Assembly (NCBI GenBank): GCA_947579665.1
Contig: OX388351.1
Span: forward strand, 58,784,939-58,848,938
DNA: 64,000 nt
DNA from: Sympetrum striolatum
Taxonomy: Eukaryota; Arthropoda; Insecta; Odonata; Libellulidae
Reading direction: 5' to 3'
Shown: positions 20,971-33,640 of the stretch, one piece after another
How positions within the stretch are numbered: the first letter of the stretch is position 1
Layout of the letters: every line of letters starts with the position of its first letter
Position numbers and translations under genes: made by a program
Notes under the pieces: generated by a model
Seen by the model: only the letters and a program-made list of their open reading frames with translations
Databases searched by the model: none
Told to the model about the DNA's origin: nothing

Positions 20971-23640
20971 TACACCCAGTCCTCTATACTTCAGATTTAT
21001 CTACATTATTCTACAGTTCCTTTCCTACACCCATCTTTGCTCATTTCAATTGGAGATGTCAACATTATTGGTATCCACCGTACTACAAATCTTGCTTTCG
21101 TAGATGTGCGGAAAATGATTTAACTTCATCTATTTCAGCGACGATTTTAACTGTAGCAATCTCTTACGTTAAAGTTGGAACTATATACAAAGTATTTAAA
21201 CCATTCATCCAATTAAATAATAAGTAAATTTTAATTAAATGAAGGGACGGTTATTTTGATGCATGATCTATTGTTTTATTTTAATATACGGTAATTTTAG
21301 TCCTTCTCTCAACTACCATAGCTATGGATGGATCCTTATAAATATTTGTCATGTAAATAAACGGCTGCTGCATAGAAATATTCATATTTTTATAATGCTT
21401 ATAGACTAATCGTTCATTCGGTTTTCATGATTTAGCCTTCATTTAAGTTAGCATTAAAAATATTTTACTTGAAATATATCCGTATACATTCTAAAATATT
21501 CGTTCATAGGTACACATCTTCCTTCTATCAATGGATTCACTAATAGATGGATATCTAAATATTTTCACAAGCATACACGAAGCGTATAAAATTTGATATC
21601 TGGCCTCGATTATGCTACGGCAAATACCTGTGATTGTTCTCTGTTACTACTGCGAATTAAACTTAACAGGTGCTATTTTTATTGAAATAACTCAACGTAC
21701 ACGATACATCGATCATCTCATATATTGTTCCTAAATGCGATCAATGATTGAATAGCTAAACCAACCAATCAAAGAAATCAGTCGTAAGTCGTGTGCCAAA
21801 TGTTGTTGCAATCAGTAAAACATATGATAAATACATCGATTGGGATTTTTTTAATCAAATCAAGTTACTAATACCTAGGGATTTTTTCTACTATTTAGAG
21901 CCACTTGAACTAAAAGAAACGCTGATATAATTGAAAAATCTACAGCTGGATTATTGAATTTATAACGGAGGAAAAAGTATTCGGGAATGTTTTTACTCGT
22001 CATAGAATTTCACATTTCTACCTCCAGTTCCTTTGAATGAATCCATATTCTTCAAGAATTATTATCGGGATAGCAACCTGGTGAAATTAGTTTTCATATC
22101 CGATGACGATTTGAAATTGCCTCAGGGAGACCATGTATCAACAGCCTGTGCTGTACAGTAGTTGCTGATTTTCTCATAGAAGATTTTTGATAGAACATAT
22201 ACATTACTCTGGAATCTTATTTTAGTTATATTGATAAGAGCATGAGAATGAAAAAGGTTTTAATTCCGTTTGTCATCCCGTGACCCTTGGTGCCACTCTT
22301 TCGATACTCTCCGTGTATTTTTCCCTAATGCGTTCCTAATACTCCACCTCCTTCCTTCGTTTTAGTGATCTCCTTACCGCTTCTACCCATTTCTCTACCC
22401 GCACCTCCTCTTTTGTCGCCCTTTCAGTTCTTATTTTAACCCCTCGGCACCTTATAGCATACGTATCTTTTCTGCCACCCCATCCATTGACATTTAATAC
22501 ACCTTCCTACCCCAATATTCACTCTCCTTGGGTCTCTTTCTGAACCATTTAACTCCGTCGTCTCGCTCAACCTTCCAAAAACCTCTTTCGTTTTTGATCA
22601 TAACTTTTGCTCTCTCTCTCTCTTAAACTGCCCAATTCGTTTTTCTCCTTTTCAGTACTTTTCTCATCTCTACTGTTTGATTTTCCACTTTGTTCGGGGT
22701 ATTTTCTATACTTCATCTTTTTACTCCAGTATCCGACCAATTTTCTACCTCAGTTTCTTTCATTCTATTGGCATTTTGCAATATAACTGTTTTAGGTTTT
22801 CGTTCGCCACCTTCAAATATTTCTCCTCCGTCGTTAAGTGTCAGGAAAAAATCGAAGTTTCTTTATCAAGGTGACATCTAAATAGCCCGGTTAGATGAAT
22901 TATATCTAATAAATATGTTAAAAAGATGTTTTCTTATAGGTTTTTGTAAAATAAAATTAAACGTGCTAAATGGATGTGGCAAAGCCTTAACCTTATCGTA
23001 ACTGGTCAATTATTAAAATTTAAGAGTTGAAAATTAGAAAAAAAATATTTTAGTGGTTTCCATTATTGTTTAGTCTAATCAGATACTGAAATAATAATAT
23101 ATTCTAGTGTACGCTGGAGAAGTATTACCTTAAATATCTGAAATTTTCAGGAGAACTATTTCGAGGCGAACGTTCCTCAATGGCAAGAGATTTGACAGCT
23201 TTATTGAAATTACCTAATGGGGCTATCTGATATATTTCCTTCGTCAATATCACTGATACAAACTGCGCATATTCCATTTCATAGCCTGTTGTTACCTATA
23301 TAAATTAAATAGGTTGTCTTTCTGCAGAATCAATGAATTGCTTGATTGATTCAAAGTTTTGTTGATCGATTGAGACAAAAGAGGGGACTGTTATAATACG
23401 CAGATTCTGTGTCATGGAGAGATATTATTTTAACCTAATCGTCTGTTCAATGTTTCATCAAGTTCAAGATTGTCTTTTGGACAATATCAGCTGAAAAATC
23501 ACAAAAATATAATTTAATATTTGGTCAATGAAAAAATCTTCAACTGTGGAACCCCAGGAAACAACCAAATATAGTAAACGTGACTCTTTACAGTCTGTGG
23601 TGATATAATCTCATCTTACCTCTGCATTCATAAATTAACG
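20971..23640. other. Gene-free DNA with a pyrimidine-rich patch
   Basis: I see no gene. From about 22260 to 22680 the plus strand is strongly C/T-rich, which suppresses stop codons in several frames; the resulting short frames are not credible genes. The rest is AT-rich. Confidence 0.45.
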
Positions 23641-24179
23641 GAAGCTACTCTTGGTCAATCAATGCAACCCACTGCTCTTCCAGTACCTTTCCTCTCATCT
23701 CTTGAAGCCGTATCTCCAGTTCTTAATCCTCTTTTCATTCCATCCTCTTTTCCAAGGCTCGTTTTCCATTTTCTTGCACCTCGATTTGGAATGCATTCTG
23801 GGCCTCTCATTCCTTTGCCCCATGCAGCAGCTCCGCGGAAGGTGTGGCGGCCGGGGTCTGAATCTGTTACCGGTCCCCTTTAACTTATTCATACTGTTTG
23901 AGCGGGGCTTATTGTTAGATTTCGGGTCGATCTCTCCGGAGCGCAAGACTCGTTTCCGCGGGAGAGAACTATTAGAAAACGAAGAGCAATTTTCGAGTTC
24001 TTTTTATTTCCGCGCATTTTCGACCACATTATTCCTAGGAGCCCCTTCCTCGGAAGTCTCTGCTTCATTTATTGAAATGAAAACGGTTTTATAGATGGAC
24101 AAGGGGGTAATCTGCATTAATGGGAAGTCTTATAGCGATGCGTTGAGTTTACAAAAGAAGCGCTTGGCTCGTTTGAGGT
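23641..24179. other. GC-richer, C/T-rich island
   Basis: Long frames are open on both strands (147 residues plus, 83 residues minus). They reflect pyrimidine bias, not coding: they lack domains and plausible codon patterns. The core 23820-23960 is GC-rich and could be a conserved element. The 3' end abuts the inverted-repeat element at 24189. Confidence 0.3.
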
Positions 24180-24188
24180 ACTACTGCT

Positions 24189-24670
24189 GACGCCCGGTGA
24201 AATTGTTCGGGGGGAATTCGTACGCGGGGAATTTATCTCCCGACAGATTGGTTACGCGGGGAATTGATCCCCCGCGCTGATGTTATACTACCAACCCAAC
24301 CCAACGCAACTCAACCCCCCCTATTAATTTATTCATAACATTAACCAATAATCAGGGCGAGTAGATTAACATAAGACTGAATAACAGTAGTGCAACATCA
24401 GCGCGGACTCGTTCATTCTCTCAGACTTGAAATTTGAACAATATTTTTGCCTTTGTTTATCGTATTTGTATATAAAAAGGATCATAATTACCACTAAAAA
24501 TGTTGCATTCCATTTATTTATAACACTTACCAATAATCAGGGTTATAATAACATAAGAATGGATAACAGTATTAAAACATCACCACGGGTGATCCATTCC
24601 CCGCGTACCAATCTGTCGGGAGATCAATTCCCCGCGTACGATTTCCCCCCGGACCAATTCGCCGGCCACG
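24189..24670. mobile_element. 482-bp MITE with long inverted repeats and 9-bp TSD
   Basis: The element is flanked by exact 9-bp direct repeats ACTACTGCT (24180-24188 and 24671-24679). Its ends are inverted repeats of about 95 bp, roughly 85% identical, built from reiterated CGCGGGGAATT and TCTCCCGACAGATTGGT words. The interior holds two direct copies of about 75 bp (about 24325-24400 and 24510-24590, sharing CCAATAATCAGGG and TAACATAAGA). The first copy ends with a repeat of the inner arm edge (AACATCAGCGCGG). No protein is encoded. A 9-bp duplication with long inverted repeats points to a Mutator-like (MULE) or Foldback-type non-autonomous transposon; the superfamily is inferred from structure only. 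Confidence 0.75.
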
Positions 24671-24768
24671 ACTACTGCTAGCCCTTTCTTCGGACTTTTG
24701 CAGCTGGAGGTGCTCTGATCGGTCCTAGGCGTCGATACAAGTGCGCTAGTATTAAAGAGGAATTATTA

Positions 24769-24850
24769 GTGCTTTTTAATGTGCTTCACCAATCAAGGCC
24801 ATTTCGCCTCTCACAAAGAATCGAGCCCAGGACCGCTTGCACCGAAGGAA
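24769..24850 (-). repeat. tRNA-derived SINE fragment
   Basis: On the minus strand a decayed B box region (GGGCTCGATTC) follows GCAAGCGGTCC. A body GGCGAAATGGCCTTGATTGG then aligns with the body of the copies at 16171 and 30515. The 5' half of the tRNA-like head is missing. Confidence 0.5.
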
Positions 24851-25680
24851 TTATTTCTTTCTCGATCTCAATAAGAATTTCGAAAATTGGCCCCTATCAC
24901 TTCTTTATCTACAGATGCGTATCAAATTTTGTAAAAACTTTTAGCCATAAATGTGCCATTGAGGATATCATTCAAACCCTTACTATTTTTACTTTTATTG
25001 TCAGATCGATTACGACAATCACATTAAATGCTTCATTGTCAATGTTTGAGGAACTGGTTGCATTATAAATTCACGTAAGGCCCAGAAATTCCTCCTTTTT
25101 ATAAAATCGATATGCTCTAGCGTGAACTTTGAAAATATAGTTCTTGACAGTGCGGTTTTTGATGACACACTATACGTAAGTTCTAAGCACATACACATCT
25201 AGAGCACGAAAAACGCTATTTTTTACAGAAATCGTTGTCTAAATTGTCTGTTATCTCCCCTTACACACATATAACGTCCTCATCAGATATACCCACGAAA
25301 CACCTTAACATTCGCAAAAATGTTGCCTTACTTAGTCATAAAATCGCAACTTATAATATACTCTTCAATTTTTTCCCAGTGAAATACAGCTTTGATTATG
25401 GTTAAGGTTCAAGAGTCTCAAGTTTTCGGTTCATTTTTTGCTAGTTTTCTTCTTTATGCCTGAATCTATTTTAAATTTTCATAGTGATGCGTGTTATATT
25501 TATCTCGGTGAATATCGTAATGCACGATAATAATTCCGACAAAAGTAATGCCAATCCCAGAAATCATTGATCTTCTACAACCTACTAAAAAAGAGACTTG
25601 AAAAATACCATTGGCTTCCGCAATTATAATATCTGCATTAATGCCTAGCTGAAAAAAGGAAAGCATAGGAAAAGTGGAAT
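24851..25680. other. Gene-free AT-rich DNA
   Basis: I see no gene. Frames at 24769-25068 and 25466-25666 are short and without recognisable features. Confidence 0.45.
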
Positions 25681-26230
25681 GCAGAGGCCGTTTTATTCGC
25701 TGTAAGCGCAGCTGTGCATTCCACGCTCAATTCGCCACAGTAACCGAAATCTGCATAGCGTGACTGTCAAGATCCCCGTTTCGGTCAATTGAACATGAAG
25801 ACATGCAATAACAGGCCCCATTATCCTTCGGATTCGGAGAAAAACTCGGTGACTCACTCCTTTTTTCGAACAGAGGAAGCGGCGTCTGACTTCGAAACGT
25901 TAAAAAAGGGTTTAAAAATATCTTCGCAGGTCCGAACGAATGGCTTTTTTTTCTTAATGACCCGCTTACCGGCTTCGTAGTAGGTGTGGCTCGTATGCAT
26001 TTTCGAGTTGCTTATCGAGAACTCTTTGCAGAGTGGCTTTGATGGCGAATGCGCCGAACGCGATCAGAATGACACGCGAATGGCAGTCTTTTTCGGACGT
26101 GACGTGCATGCGAGAGACGATTGGATTTGCGAGGGGAGGACACGGCTTCGACCGGTAACTTGGTTTGCATGGGCTCTGTCATTAAGAGACTAGATGCGTG
26201 AATGCACGTCTAGTGTGAAGAGGAAACTGT
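25681..26230. other. GC-richer island, no identified gene
   Basis: Base composition is more even than in the surroundings and CpG is frequent (GGCGAATGCGCCGAACGCG near 26043). Two frames of 63 and 69 residues lie in tandem but lack domains and splice-like borders. It is a candidate conserved non-coding element. Confidence 0.25.
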
Positions 26231-26713
26231 TCGTAAATTCATGCGTTAGGTCCCGCGATTTATTTGTAACCCGGCATAAGTTTAATTTTAACGCCTTCCT
26301 TATTTAACAGAGAATACTAATATTATTTATATTAGTAAAGTATATACTACGCGGCTTATTCAATCATATTGTGAGACTGTCTTACAATATGATAATGTAT
26401 CACGTACGCTTATGACACTAACTGTTACACTTGTAAGTGATGATTCAATCTAATCATTTCTTTAAATACTTGACAAAAGTATGTTTTTATCGGATTGATA
26501 CCTCAAACAACATCGGTTTACTTCCCAAATTTAAAAAAAAACGTAATAAGTAAAAGTGTAAAAGTGAAGAAACTTTTAGGCGTAAAAAAATAAGATTATA
26601 TGGGATAGTTACTAGGTCATAAATACTGTGGAAAAAGTACAAAGTGTTCTTCTTCATCATGACATATTTCCACAAGACATCGCCAGAGATTGTGAATTTT
26701 ATTATACGGAATG
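26231..26713. other. Gene-free AT-rich DNA
   Basis: I see nothing that can be supported. Confidence 0.45.
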
Positions 26714-26792
26714 TTTCCTGAATAGCTCAACGGACAGGGCACCAGCAATCGGGAGACCCGGGTTTGATTCCCGGTCCCACCGGACTTTTTTC
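26714..26792 (+). repeat. tRNA-like SINE head with T-run terminator
   Basis: ATAGCTCAACGGACAGGGC resembles an A box. GGTTTGATTCC (26761-26771) is a one-mismatch B box inside the perfect T-arm CCGGG..CCCGG. A run of six T (26786-26791) follows and would stop RNA polymerase III. The acceptor and anticodon arms do not pair well, so this is a SINE-like remnant and not a tRNA gene. Confidence 0.55.
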
Positions 26793-28730
26793 AAATCTAT
26801 TCTTCCTTGGGATAAATATTTTCAATTTTATATTATGATTCTATGTTAATTTTTACAAAATTTAATAATTTTATAGGAGAAAGAAACATTCATATTTTAT
26901 TAAATGAAATAATAATTTAATGTATACGTATTTATTTGGTAGGTTTTGTTAAAAATAAATTACGTACGGGATTAACTCTTCAGGTGCAGAGCAAAAATAA
27001 ATAGGAAAAATGCTTCATCCCATCGATTTGCGATAAGTATTATAAGTGTAATCACATCGTTATTTACCTCGGATTAATACGACTGGAAATTGTTGAGGAT
27101 GCAAGTAGGAATTGTATACGTAAGCAATATTTTTAAAATGTCGAAAGAATAGGTACTTTGTTATCCTCGAAGCCTGGAAAGTACATAAATTGTGGTAAGA
27201 AACTCCCACGAGCGAAGTCATGTCTGGATACGGAGTCTAAGCCCGAGATCATACGTGCGGTGCCGAAATCGCTAACCACTCCTCTATTGCGGTTATCCGC
27301 AAATTCTCAACGTAAAATACATCGGAGACTAGTATCGAAATTACTGTTTCCGGTCTGCGGTCATGGCTATTTTAAAACGCCTTCATGTCATAGCGGAAGA
27401 ATGTAAAGACATCTTGAATGGGCTTCCAAGCCTGTTATTTAAGGCTTGTAATTCCCATATTGTTCTTTCTGGTGATCTGTGATATCGCCAAGGCTGTTCG
27501 ATCTCAGACAGATCGGGAACAATATTTGAAGAAAACAAATCTGTTTCAGTAAATATCGGTTTAAAATATTTACTGCGTCTTTCAAACTGCAGTTAATTTT
27601 AACCATTCATTCAATCTTTCATGATTCTCTTAAACACCCATTTCTTTCATCTCCGCTAAATTTTGTAAATTAGACAAATCTCCTCTGAGCACATATATAG
27701 GCTGTACATGAAACTACCCTTCTTACTACCTGTAGGTAGAAATAGTATATTCAGTAGATGTATGTAACATATGGATCATAACGAAGAATCTTAAAATTAA
27801 ACTCCAGAGTATGGTATTTAAAAATCCCGTTTTAGAATTTTCCTTGATATTTACTGTCATCGATTTTCGCTTTATCAATGATTCTTTAGCTATTGATACT
27901 TGTAAAGTATGTATCATGTAAATGTTTATCTATCGCAATGATAATCACGTACAATATTGGTTTCCCTCTTAAGTAATCATGAGACAAAGAAAATATTATT
28001 AAGTCGTGGACATTATAGCACAATGGCCCAAAAAAGGGTGGAACTTACGTAATGATTATCTCACCCTTTGCTGCTGAAACTGATGACTTGACTTTTCTTC
28101 TTACGAAGCATTTCACTAAGTCGCTCCTACCTTTGCGCCCTCCAACTTTTTTGCATCTTATTCTCCTTTTGCTTGTAGTTACGACTTGTTAATTGTTTTG
28201 AGTATTCTATTTATTTCCATACCATTTTGACACACATGCAATTTGCGAGGTATATAAAATATTGGAGAACGAGCTCATATCATATGTATCCTCGTATTTA
28301 CGTTCTCTTGTGTACCCTGTAATCTTTAATTGTATGGCTCTTGTCTTTTGTTGCTAGCTGGTACTTGGGACTTTTTGTGACGTACCAGGAACATTTTTTT
28401 ATTCTTTCTGTTAAATATCGATTCTGTTAAATAACGATATAACGCATTATAATAAAATAAGTCTGTAAAAGATTTTTATTGGAGTGAAGGGACGAAACCC
28501 AGATTTTTTGATAAATAAACGACAGACTTAATAGTAAATCAGGCCCAATTTAGATCATATAATTCCATACTTGAATCTCATCGGGATGTCCAGGAAATTA
28601 TTTCCTTACATATTCTCTCAATGCATATCTTGCGGCTGTTTACAGACATTGGATAGATAGATTAATATAGAGCCAATGGTTATAATGATGCTATATTGTC
28701 TCCTTTTTATAGCTGTACGCATCAATGGGA
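26793..28730. other. Gene-free DNA with a hairpin
   Basis: I see no gene. A GC-richer patch lies at 27150-27420. At 27457-27525 ATATTGTTC pairs with GAACAATAT, and GATCTGT pairs with ACAGATC inside it, with a large asymmetric bulge and a loop of about 27 nt. This is too irregular for a typical microRNA precursor. Confidence 0.4.
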
Positions 28731-29240
28731 GTTTCATTCCCAAATAAATATTTATCTCAAATGACCTCAAATCACCATATAAAGCGCCAAATAGTAAATA
28801 TGAACCCCTTTAAAAATCGCTCGCAGAACTGCTCCGTTATCCACCCATCTCTGTTACTTTCGAATATCCGGCCCTTTTATCTACCGACAGATTTCTTGCG
28901 CATTCGAAAACACGCCCGTCGCCCCCTCTATTGTTCCGATCGCAAAATAAAGAGGGCCCCGAAAAGTTCGTTATCTCCTTCTCCTATGCCTCGTCGTTTC
29001 AATTTGAGCGTCGCGTCGATTTACATTGGGAACGAGATGATGGGCCGATTAAATAGGCCCATGGAGATTGCCCCGCGATTAGAGTACCCGAGCCTTATTT
29101 TCGGGAGGTTTTCAGTCGTCGGAATGAGAGGTTTTAGCTACTTTTTGCCCCTCTGAAATTAACCTCTGCTGCACGCGAAATCAGCTCCGAGAGTGAAAAG
29201 GGAGATATTGGGATCCGAAGTACCGCCTGGTAAAAAGCTT
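28731..29240. other. GC-richer island, no identified gene
   Basis: A 143-residue frame (28725-29156, plus) runs through this patch without a recognisable domain. CpG-containing words (GGCGTCG-like, GCCCGTCGCC) and TTAAATAGG-type words alternate. I consider it a possible conserved non-coding element and the frame incidental. Confidence 0.3.
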
Positions 29241-30514
29241 TTCGGACACTTTTTCAGGTATTTGTTTAAATTTCAATGTGCGGTGCCCAATTGATGTCGA
29301 TTTAAGTTTTCATAACGAGGATCGCCAGCATAGTAGTGGTTGCGGGAATGGTATTATTTCGGGTTTTTTGTAGCTTGGAGGATTAAGATAAAATCTGCAG
29401 AATTGAGGAAACCGTAACGCTAAGTGAACTTCAATTCGCTTTTGGGAGTTAAAATATCATCTGCCGGCTTGTGAAAGCTTAACGTAATCAAAAGCTTTAG
29501 AAAAAACTCTATTTTACTTTCGAACCTTATATCGATGAAGCTCTTCTTTGTAGGAATACGTTTTATCTTTTATTGGTCTCCTAATAATTTTTACAGTCAT
29601 TTCTGGAACATACAGTGAAAGAATAAATAGTTGCATTTGGAAATATTTTTAATAAAGCGGTTTATTTCCAAACAAGTGTCAACTGTAAATTATACCAAGG
29701 AGGAATGTTTAAGCTGGTTACACGTTTTCATGTGATTGGTCATTGAAGTGTCATAAATTATAGCCAAATTTTTTCATTGTTAATCACAGGAGGTTAAATT
29801 CCGATTTTGACAGTTTCGGAAATAACGTGCGTTAATGCGATTATGAAAGTGAATACATATATTTGATGTACACGTAATCATTTGCTATGATTGGGAAAGT
29901 TACGGTGCTTTCCTGGCGTATAATATGCTCTCACTTATTCCTTCAATATTATGGGTTCAGTACTTCCCTCTGGTTCTATTTCATCTTGGAGATAGCAAGA
30001 AGAGAGATGCACCAAAATGTTTATATACATCGGAGCAGTGATCTAATCGGAAACCCATAAGTTTCCATGTATGGAATTGGTTAGTTTAAGAACAACTTGT
30101 TGTAATTGCCAAGATTTTCTTAGAATACAATTTTAACCAACATCTAGACATTTACTCACCAATTGTTCTTTTTCATTCTTTCATATTCAGCGACTGTATA
30201 CTGTTCAGCTCTTTAAATATTACAAATATAGCCATTTACCCACAAAAATACATTGCTTTATTATTTATTAAGTTTGAAGGTGTAGGAGACTTTGTGCTTA
30301 GTGATAAAAAGTGTGGATACACTTAGATTGTGAAAACTTATGAGCGCATTATATCCACAGGATATCCCGTGTTGTGTATATAGAAAGATATACGAGTAAT
30401 TCTGAATAGTTCTTAAGTTTAATAGGTGTTGAGATGAAAAGTAGAGGGGAGAGTAAATAAAAATGTGCATGTATTATGTAGTGCTTGTATTTCGTGTGTA
30501 AAGGAAATTCATTC
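29241..30514. other. Gene-free AT-rich DNA
   Basis: I see no gene, repeat or structure that can be supported. Confidence 0.45.
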
Positions 30515-30639
30515 TCGTAGAATTGTTAAAATTGCTTCGACAGCTTAGGTCATTTCGCACATTGGCTCCCACCGGGAATCGAACCCGGGACCGCTTTCAC
30601 CAAAGGCAAACGCGCTGTCCACATGACTATCCGGGAGCC
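30515..30639 (-). repeat. tRNA-derived SINE, best-preserved head
   Basis: The minus-strand head is 76 nt (30639-30564). It has a perfect 7-bp acceptor stem (GGCTCCC/GGGAGCC), a perfect T-arm (CCGGG-TTCGATT-CCCGG) and an exact B box. The D arm is reduced to GTC..GAC at a wrong offset and the anticodon arm is mismatched. A body (GTGCGAAATGACCTAAGC, TGTCGAAGC) shared with the copy at 16171 follows. Partial copies of the same head (GTCATGTGGACAGCGCGTTT) occur at 43669-43728. Confidence 0.65.
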
Positions 30640-31070
30640 CCAAATTCATTCTCTTTCGGCATTCATCTGCCCGAATAACTCTCTCACTCACCCCGTATGG
30701 AGGGTTTGGTTAGCTGACATTGTTTTGAACAGGATCAGCCGTCGGAAATTCGTCCTTCCTTGTTTCGCGGAAGAGTATTCGCCTCAACCGTCCTGCGTCA
30801 ACCGAAACGCCGGACGCAAAAAGTGTTGAGTTTGGTTTCTCCGGATACGGAGACATTTTGCTTGTCTAGTGAGTTATTGAGAGAAAGCGGCAGAGGGATG
30901 AACAAACAGAAATTCTCGCTCTCAAATCGGCGCCACGCGCAATTTGTGTGTCGGCAGCAAGTGATGAATGCGGCGGATGAATCGATCTGGAATAAGAGGC
31001 GAATGATTCTCAATTCTTTAGACGCCTCAGGAAACAGCTTTATCAACGCGTCATGAAATAGTTATATAGA
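30640..31070. other. GC-richer island, frames on both strands
   Basis: Frames of 98 (plus, 30760-31056) and 82 residues (minus) overlap, and neither has a domain or good splice borders. It is probably a non-coding conserved-type island. Confidence 0.25.
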
Positions 31071-31230
31071 GGATTTGCTTCCTATTCTAAGTAGCTTCGG
31101 AAATTTCTCTAGTCTTGCTTGTTATTTTTGAAATTGAAACATCGATTTTAGCCTCGGAATTAATGTAACTGTGCATGCTAAAGAATCTGTTTCTATGCTT
31201 CGATCAATTAAATATTATTCTTTCGTCTTT

Positions 31231-31283
31231 GACTACAGGGTAGAAGGAAAGTGGGGACCTGGGTTTGAGACCCGGTTATGTCG
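31231..31283 (+). repeat. tRNA-like SINE fragment (second type)
   Basis: The 3' half of a tRNA-like head, GGACCTGGGTTTGAGACCC followed by GGTTATGTC, matches the equivalent part of the copy at 17203-17273 (GACCTGGGTTCGAGTCCC, AGTCATGTT). The 5' half is degraded. Confidence 0.45.
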
Positions 31284-33640
31284 TTATTCTTAATCTCTGT
31301 TTATCCTTGGCTTTTTCAGGCACACTCCTTTAAGTGTAATAATGCACAACCTTTCCTCATCCTTAATATTTTTATTGTTTATCTTGCGGAAATTGAATGT
31401 TTTACCCTAATGTTAATGTTTTGGAATGTGATATTACTTACAGTCTAGAATCATTGTCAATCGTTACATATGAAGAGTATTTACGTTATAATTATAAATG
31501 TGATCTTTTTGGTAGTATGTTTTATGTTATTTGCAAGCATTATTTACTCTTATTAATTGATTGGTTGCAATCAATGATGTACGTTATCTTTCGGAACGAT
31601 CGAATTTGGGGCTTTTGTCACATTAGTTGCTGCTGTCTCTAAACGCAGTATATCAGCTCATTTTTCAGCACTTTCGGTGCCATTTACTATTTATAAACAA
31701 TATCGCCTTAACTTTGTGGACAAATTGTTATCATAATTATCGGCTCTCTCTTCCCGCTCGAGTAACCAGTCTGCGTCGATTAACGCTGCTTCAATCGTAA
31801 CCATAATTTGTAATTCATCATTTCTTTAAACTACATCGTTGACGTTAATCTAAATCGTTGAATTCTCAAATATTCATTCATCTATAACTAAGATATATAG
31901 CACCGATTCTTGGTTACGTATGATTAACAGCCCTGGAATGTCCACTGATATCTGTTGTCATACATCCAACGCAATGGCTCGAGTCTCTTCCATTATGTGT
32001 AAATTTTGAAATCCTCGTATGATTCACGTAGCAACGGCAGTGCTGTGAGCCCAACGAAATGGGGAATTCGTTGCGGTGTGAGGCAATTGACTGGCAATAC
32101 TTTAACGAAGCGACAGAGGAATGTGACGTCTTCGGGAACGCATTGTGCTCACACGATCACACACGCATGCGCCAATGTGTGCGCAGCGGTGAGGTGTGCT
32201 CCATGCAGCCGAGGTTAAATTAAGCGCAAGTGTTCGGAAGCGTTGTATCAGGCAGTTAGCGAGACAGAGGAGCTGATAATTGATGCTATTCGTTGCATTT
32301 CCTCCATTTCGCTTGGTATTCTACGCAGCATTCTCCTGAGATCGTTGGGATTTCCAATCCAACCTTTCCATATCCTCTATCTTGGGCTGTGTTCTGAGTT
32401 TTGAATGTTTTGGCTTATATGGCACATATATGTTAATCAGAGTACAAACTTAGGATTTTGGTGGGATATAATAACAAAAATGTGTCTTATTACGGCGACA
32501 TTGAACCTCTCTCCTCTTCTATCCAACGCATCGTCATCATTTGTACAGTAATCATTTTTTTTAAATACTATGAGAAAAATGAAAATAACAGTGAACAATG
32601 TGATATAATATGATTAAAAACCAAAGTGATTCTAAAAAGCTGCAGAAAAACACCAACAATTAAGAGAGTATGAAAATAATGTAAAAACTACCGATAGCAA
32701 TAACTAAAAGATTAGAAAAATCTTGAAACAAATATATAAATACATTATAAGTAGATGCATGTAATACATACATCGTAATAATATATAGGCATTAATACAT
32801 AAATTATAATACATAATAATAATACATTTCCAGGAATGTTTTCAGTATACATAATAATACAAAACAATAAAAATAAAGGTGAAAAGTTGGACGAAACTTC
32901 ACAGCTAGTAAAATTACAATCAATTCAAAATTTGGAGTATTTCATAAATTAATGATGAAAATTAAAAACAACTTCAAAACGTTTTTATCAAACATAAAGC
33001 ATTAGATTAGCAATACACTCACAACAATACTAAGTGCGATTCAGAATTTGTTTGAAAATTGAAAATCAAAGTAATAATTTAACCGGAAATAAATAAATAT
33101 CAACAAGGGCATGTACTAATCGTGAGATACGCTACCATTATAATACCTTACACGGCTAGTAAATAAGGTCTTTGTGTAGAAGCAATGCCATTTTCATGAG
33201 CCCACGGACACCTCATTCAATGAATTAAATTCATTACATTCGTATTCGTTAGCTTACATTTTTGAATTCATGACCCTATGTGTCCCATTTCTGGCGCATT
33301 CGCTCCTCGTGTAGCCCATGCCATGAACTACACCCGAAGAAAACATTTTAGTATCACTCTAGTGATTATAAAATTTCATCATACAAATTTCCATTTGCAA
33401 AAAAACATCGAGTTTCCCAACATCGAAGTATAAAAGCTGAACAAGAGTACAAGAACTTTTTTATCTATTCCTTCGCTAATTTTACATTTTTAACACGGGA
33501 ACCCTTTTAGCGAATAGCTAAGTCCCAGCAAAAGAACTTGAATCGAGTGAAATCCGCCCATGTTATGACGAGACAGAAAAAAATCGAAATGATAAAAGGG
33601 GTAGTAGGAGAGAGAAAATCATAGTGAATGTGTGGGGGTG
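31284..33640. other. Gene-free, mostly AT-rich DNA
   Basis: I see no gene. A CpG-containing patch at 32020-32225 is described separately. From about 32560 to 33130 the plus strand is A-rich with many ATAATA words, and no open frames or repeat ends are visible. Confidence 0.45.
32020..32225. promoter_or_regulatory. CpG-containing patch with CRE- and NRF1-like words
   Basis: In AT-rich DNA this patch holds TGACGTCTTCG (near a cAMP-response element, TGACGTCA), ACGCATGCGCCA (near the NRF1 palindrome) and several CpGs. Such words are common in promoters or enhancers, but none is a perfect match and no transcript structure is visible beside it. Confidence 0.2.

Noticed and set aside
27457..27525. 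microRNA-like hairpin
   Set aside because: The stem is interrupted by a strongly asymmetric bulge (8 against 2 nt) and has a large loop.
30564..30639. Functional tRNA gene on the minus strand
   Set aside because: Length, acceptor and T stems fit, but D and anticodon arms do not pair properly, and a SINE body shared with another locus follows.
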